A program made the position numbers and the translations under genes. From NCBI RefSeq assembly GCF_000003605.2, contig NW_003151763.1:66548-98270 (forward strand): DNA of 31,723 nt, read 5' to 3'. Every line of letters starts with the position of its first letter. The stretch's first letter is position 1. The stretch is from Saccoglossus kowalevskii (taxonomy: Eukaryota > Hemichordata > Enteropneusta > Harrimaniidae). The notes under the pieces were generated by a model. The model was not told where the DNA came from and made no database searches. It saw only the letters and a list, made by a program, of their open reading frames with translations. Shown here one piece after another: positions 20,334 through 31,723 of this stretch.

Positions 20334-21913
20334 GATGTAGTTATAGTGATAGTTATAGTTACATGATGCCAAGCTGATTTGTACTGCAGATACTACATGA
20401 AGAAAAATCAACTGATTTATGTCAGTCTTTTATTTCTGAAACTTGTTGGCATGAGAGCAGCTATCTGTTGCAGTTATTTGAAAACTTTGAAATTTAATTG
20501 TTGCATGGACTTGATCAAAGATGTGTCAAGTTCATGACAATTATTTCCTAAAGTGTCACTCTCGTCTCTTGTATTATTTGTTTCAGAAACAAAACAACTA
20601 TGCTCACTTTATCAGCTATGCAAATTATCATTTTCATGATACCTTTTATAAGTTACTCTAAACAGATCTTATTTTTTATTCCAAAATTTCATTAGGGTTC
20701 TTGAGAATTCAGTGACGTTCCCACTTTATTTTTTGTGCATGTCCTCAAATGATTAAATCACAAAAATACAAGTTTTTTAATATATGTGCATATACAATGT
20801 GGCTTTCGACTGCCTTCAAGGTTTGCAAATTGGTTGTCATGCCAAACAGTCCCGACTCGTTTATTATAGATAAAAACTTCTCTACCAGCATTGAATGTTT
20901 TTTTATACATTTTATTTTTTAGTTAAAATATTTATTTTGTTTATATTTTGCTGCAATTTTGAAATTTTTTAAAGATGTAAATCAAGTTGTATGCATTTGT
21001 TGTGCGTATTATTTTCAGCAAAAACTCATGTTGTGGTTAATTTGCATATTAATCTGGCAAAAGTAGATAAGGGATGCATGGAGATGCATGATGAGCTCTT
21101 TGCTGACGTTCAAGTGGTAATGATGATTTGTTTAATTTACTGATAATGGCAGCCATCTTAAATTCTTGCTATTAGTATTAAAAAAGACAAGGATTCAAGA
21201 TGGCGCCCCAATATTGTAAATTAATTGTATATAATACCATGACAGATGACCTTGATACAGGTTTTATTTAAATCATGTGATGCGTAGTTTGAGAATGCAC
21301 AAGTATTTTCCAACAAAACCGCGTCTGTAACTGCGGAAAGGGATGAAAACACACTTGAAGAATAAGCAAGAACAGTACATGACGAACCCCATTTTTCTCG
21401 TGGACAAACTCACTTTTATATTTCTAGAAATGACATTTGTCTCACAATTTCTCATAAGTGAGCTCTTCAGTGCATGTCATCGTAGTTGTATACCCTTATC
21501 TTTATCCACTCTTTATTTACAGTGGCAGCAACACAGAATTGACCTTTTACCGCCATTTTCAAAACTTAAGAGTTCTAATTTGTATCAAATTGACAGAGAG
21601 AAAAAAATGAATGGCAGTGAAAAAGGTAGTACTGTGTTTGTTTTGTTGGAAAGACATCATTTATTGCATACTGGGTTAGTAAAATCTGACTTATTTTGAC
21701 CATAAACACAACATGCTACTGATAGAGCAATATGTGAACTTGGCTTTGATGCTTGTAATGTGTAATTATGTCATGTGACTTTAATACTGTACCTGTACCA
21801 CATGTTGAGATTAATAAATATCAGTGTGGTTAATGTAATTGTTTGTGCCCATTTGTGTATTACCGCACAATTCCCCTACATATTCCCTGAAAATTATGAA
21901 GTTTGTCGTAGCG
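20334..21913. other. Intergenic, no gene seen
   Basis: No exon-like coding, RNA gene or clear repeat recognised. The longest open frame, 21343-21699 (118 codons), shows no recognisable family. Confidence 0.5.
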
Positions 21914-22190
21914 TTACAATAATATGGCCATCACTTGGCCATTTTGAATCTGATCCATAAAACAAGGCTCCGTACCAAGAACCAAAATCCAGTTCCGGAA
22001 TGGCATGAATGCTTGATTTTGATGAAGTACTAGTCAACATCTGCCAAATGATTATTTACAATAATATGGCCATCACTTGGCCATTTTGAATCTGATCCAT
22101 AAAACAAGGCTCCGTACCAAGAACCAGTTCCGGAATGGCATGAATGCTTGATTTTGATGAAGTACCTGTCAACATCTGCCAAATAATTAT
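21914..22190 (+). repeat. Recent tandem duplication, 142 and 135 bp
   Basis: Copies 21914-22055 and 22056-22190 are nearly identical. The second lacks 7 bp (AAAATCC in the context GAACCAAAATCCAGTTCC), exactly the length difference. Confidence 0.95.
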
Positions 22191-22372
22191 TTACATTTAT
22201 GTAATGAGCATGATACAAAGTGGAACCAGTTTAATCCTTTCTTTAATCAGCCCATGACATAACATGATCAGTCTAGCTATGTTACCATCGTAAAAAAAAA
22301 AACAATCAGGAAAAAAATAACATACATCAAAAATCGATTTTTAATGGACATACCATGTTTGAATTAAAATAT

Positions 22373-22492
22373 GTCCATGCACGACCAAGATCCAGTTCTG
22401 AAATGGCAAAACTGGTTGATTTTGGCGAATTTTTAGCATTAAAATGGCTGCCAATCAGCCATCTTGAAATTGGATCATGAAAAAAAAAACCT
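22373..22492 (+). repeat. Diverged relative of the 142-bp unit
   Basis: ACCAAGATCCAGTTCTGAAA, TTGATTTTGGCGA and GCCATCTTGAAATTGGATC recall the unit at 21914 in circularly permuted order. Confidence 0.5.
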
Positions 22493-23282
22493 GTTCATAT
22501 GTATGATACGACGTGTATGTGACGTTTGAATGAAAATTCCTGCATATAACACATACACAGTGATCTTTCATGGAATGAGGCACTAAGGGTACAATATTCT
22601 GTGACACTCGCCATCTGTATAATATAAATAAAAGGCCATGGAGAGCATGTGCGTATCTTTTTCAAACACTGATGCTATGGAACATTATCACATTACGAAT
22701 ACCATTCTGATTCAGCATGTTTATTGGTCGAACTGTGCAACTTCATACGTAACTATTAAAATATGTAAATTAATAGCTCAAATAAATTATTACATCATAT
22801 TGTTGAATGATTTGGTCAAATAGTCACCATGTTATTGAGATAGCTAAAAACCAAGTTAATCTACACATGATTTGTGGCTATCAAGGTAGAAACCAGCTAA
22901 AAATGTTAATATACAAATTAGTTAATATGCACAAATTTGAATAAAATATCTGAAGTCTATATAAAACAACTATTTATTTGAAATCTACGAGGAAACTCAA
23001 AGAATACCATACTTCACCAACTGAGCTGCAAAATTAGATGAATAGTAAAACTGCAACAAAATTGTCCATCAATTCGTGTTCTTGTGTTTGGTTGAAAGTC
23101 CTACAAGTAGGAAAAATGTACACCCCCCCCCCCATGATTTCCAATTGTTGACCCCTAACCCAGAAGGATTTAAATGCTTGTTTGCTAATTTTTCAGTTTT
23201 CATATAGTTAGATGTTGACACCAGGGTGTCAAAGGTCACATTCATGTGGTCTTTCAACATCTTATGGCATCATTTCCTGTTG
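22493..23282 (-). other. Intergenic / probable TSTD2 3' untranslated region
   Basis: TTTATT at 22973-22978 is AATAAA on the minus strand, 305 bp past the TSTD2 stop, and is a possible polyadenylation signal. A run of 11 C lies at 23123-23133. No other gene seen. Confidence 0.35.
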
Positions 23283-29982
<6,700 letters not shown>

Positions 29983-30020
29983 CTGTACACAGAAAATAAA
30001 TATAAGCAAATAAATAATAC

Positions 30021-30204
30021 TACTGTAAAATCTGTATTAGAAGCCGCATCTCTAATAGAAGTCACACCCATTCTTTTTGAATAATTGAGAATCAAAAATT
30101 CTTCATTTCTTTTATGTGTAGATGCTCTAATAGAAGCCGCATCCCCTCTGTTGCAATGTACTATTTTAATAGAAGCTGCGGTTTCTAATACAGATTTTAC
30201 AGTA
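30021..30204. mobile_element. MITE family F
   Basis: 184 bp with ends TACTGTAAAATCTGTATTAG and its exact complement at the right, continuing to AA.CCGC. The motif TAATAGAAG recurs inside. No coding capacity. Confidence 0.9.
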
Positions 30205-30302
30205 CCAATAATATTTTTTCAGCCTCATAAAGTACAAAACAATATAAATTGAGATGTCACATGATGTATTTGATGATAGACATTACTGTGTACATGAATA
30301 AA

Positions 30303-30661
30303 ATACAGTAAAGGTCAGAAAGCTGGGAATGTTATGAACATTTTATAAATATATTTTTTATAAATCAAAATGGCTGTTGGATTTCAAACTGGCCAATCCA
30401 GGAATGATATTGTAAATTTAAAAGTTGTAATTAATTTATATGAGACATTTCAACATCACCCAATCAGCACACGCTTCATTTTGTACGATCACTATGTCAC
30501 ATGAGGGAAAGCGTGTACAAAATGAACATAGATAACATCATGTTTTTGAAGTAATCACTATCAAATATTTGAATTTGAATTAAAGCTGATGATCAGCAAT
30601 TGAAAATTTTTATAAATATGTTTATAAACTAAAAAAGTACGGCTTTCTGCCCTTCACTGTA
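30303..30661. mobile_element. MITE family G
   Basis: Left end ATACAGTAAAGGTCAGAAAG and right end, on the other strand, TTACAGTGAAGGGCAGAAAG are inverted repeats. Second inner arms TTTATAAATAT also pair. A further inverted pair, TTCATTTTGTAC/GTACAAAATGAA, lies near 30477 and 30514. Confidence 0.8.
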
Positions 30662-30955
30662 ACTTAATAAAAACAATTCAACTTCTATGCATTAATATTC
30701 ATGGCTGCACACACTCTCTGTAGATGAGTTTGACAAAAAGTTTGCATAGTATTTGACAGAATATTTCAGCAAAGTTGAAAAAATTATTTTTATTAAAAAC
30801 ATAAATGTTACAACTGAAGTTCTCAGTTACATTACCAGTCTGAAAAAATATGCTTCTGTAGATGGAGAAACAATTACTTTAAGAATATTCACTAGGTTTT
30901 AAATTTACAGTTTGTCAAGAAAACAGTAATTTCTATTGTCAAATTTTACGGGTAT

Positions 30956-31188
30956 TTAATCTTCTCACCAGTTCCCTTTTTTTAGCATAAATTCACAAAA
31001 TAATTTTTATAGTCTGCACTTTCCTTCAGAAGATTGGGACAAAAATAGCCAAATTTTTAGAGTAAAAACTGAAAATTGACTCTAATTGTGTTTGTTGGCT
31101 CCAAAATTAGGGTTAATTTTCAAAAATAATGAAGATAAGGAAAGGTGCAGAAAGTTTGGGCTAGAAAATCTGCTGGTGAAAAAGTTAA
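30956..31188 (-). mobile_element. MITE family E, copy 2
   Basis: Reverse-complement partner of 20110-20333 along its full length. Ends TTAATCTTCTCACCAG and, on the other strand, TTAACTTTTTCACCAG. Confidence 0.85.
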
Positions 31189-31270
31189 TGTAGCTTTTTT
31201 AAATCCATGGAATTTTCTTTCAGTTATTTTGATTCAATGAGCCATTCCAGTTTATATCTGCACCCCCCTG

Positions 31271-31723
31271 TTGATGTGGTCGGATTTCCAGCACTGTATG
31301 ATGGGGAAAATACCCCGGAATTCCAACTGTATATGGAGAAACAGAAACTGGAAATCCAGACGAGTCTGGAAACAAAATTCCTGGAAATCCAGGCAGTTAT
31401 GGCTACTAAATAAAATATGGCCTTGTTTATCTCGCCACATACAGGTTGATGAGGTTGGATTTCCAACAGATGACTGAAAAAACTTGGTATTCTGACTGTA
31501 TATGGTAAAAAAATTGGACCAGTATGAAATAGTTATAACTGAAATTAGATAAAGATGGTGGCACGAATGAACTCATCAACACAGTGAATCAGGACTAGTT
31601 TGGATTTCCATTATCAAATATAAAATTTTGAACTTGGTAAATTAGCATATGATGAGAGTTATATTTGGAAATCCTACTCTGTATGGTTGCACAATGGAAC
31701 TCATTAACACCATAAGTACCGGG
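31271..31723 (+). repeat. Diverged tandem repeat, unit about 170 bp
   Basis: TTGATGTGGTCGGATTTCCA (31271) recurs as TTGATGAGGTTGGATTTCCA (31446); ACTGTATATGG recurs 169 bp apart; GAACTCATCAACAC recurs at 31698. The inverted word GGAAATCC also appears. May continue past the window. Confidence 0.55.

Noticed and set aside
21343-21699. 118-residue plus-strand open frame between the two genes
   Set aside because: No recognisable domain or compositional sign of coding; kept only as a note.

Overview
The window is animal nuclear DNA, not prokaryotic. Coding sequence occurs as short exons bounded by GT/AG splice sites, the introns are AT-rich and full of small inverted-repeat transposons, and both recognisable genes are metazoan families. 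The compact introns and many MITE-like elements suit an invertebrate bilaterian. I cannot name the species from the sequence.

Left half (625-17344, + strand): twenty consecutive exons of a THSD7A/THSD7B-type gene, a large type I membrane glycoprotein built of thrombospondin type-1 repeats (TSRs). The exons join in one frame into 1033 residues plus a stop: tandem TSRs, an EGF-like module, one transmembrane helix and a short basic cytoplasmic tail. The N-terminal part of the protein lies upstream of the window. The introns hold a 56-bp and a 20-bp minisatellite, a 78-bp triplicate, a duplicated exon fragment and at least eight MITE insertions.

Middle (17345-23282): the probable THSD7 3' untranslated region, which begins with a decayed tandem repeat, then non-coding sequence with two MITEs and a 142-bp duplication. 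I see no gene here.

Right half (23283-29982, - strand): the last five exons (244 residues) of a TSTD2-like gene, a rhodanese-domain protein with the CTGGIRC active-site loop and a cysteine-rich C-terminal domain. The two genes converge tail to tail. The TSTD2 introns hold two 5'-truncated copies of one LINE family in opposite orientations, a probable hAT-type transposon remnant and further MITEs. The N-terminal exons of TSTD2 are not found before the window ends.

I found no operon, CRISPR array, RNA gene or new multi-gene system. The most distinctive content is structural: a polar 36-copy 20-bp array, a 78-bp repeat that keeps an intron open in the exon frame, a stop-bearing echo of a TSR exon beside its source, and several small transposon families, two of which carry TACTGTAAAA ends.
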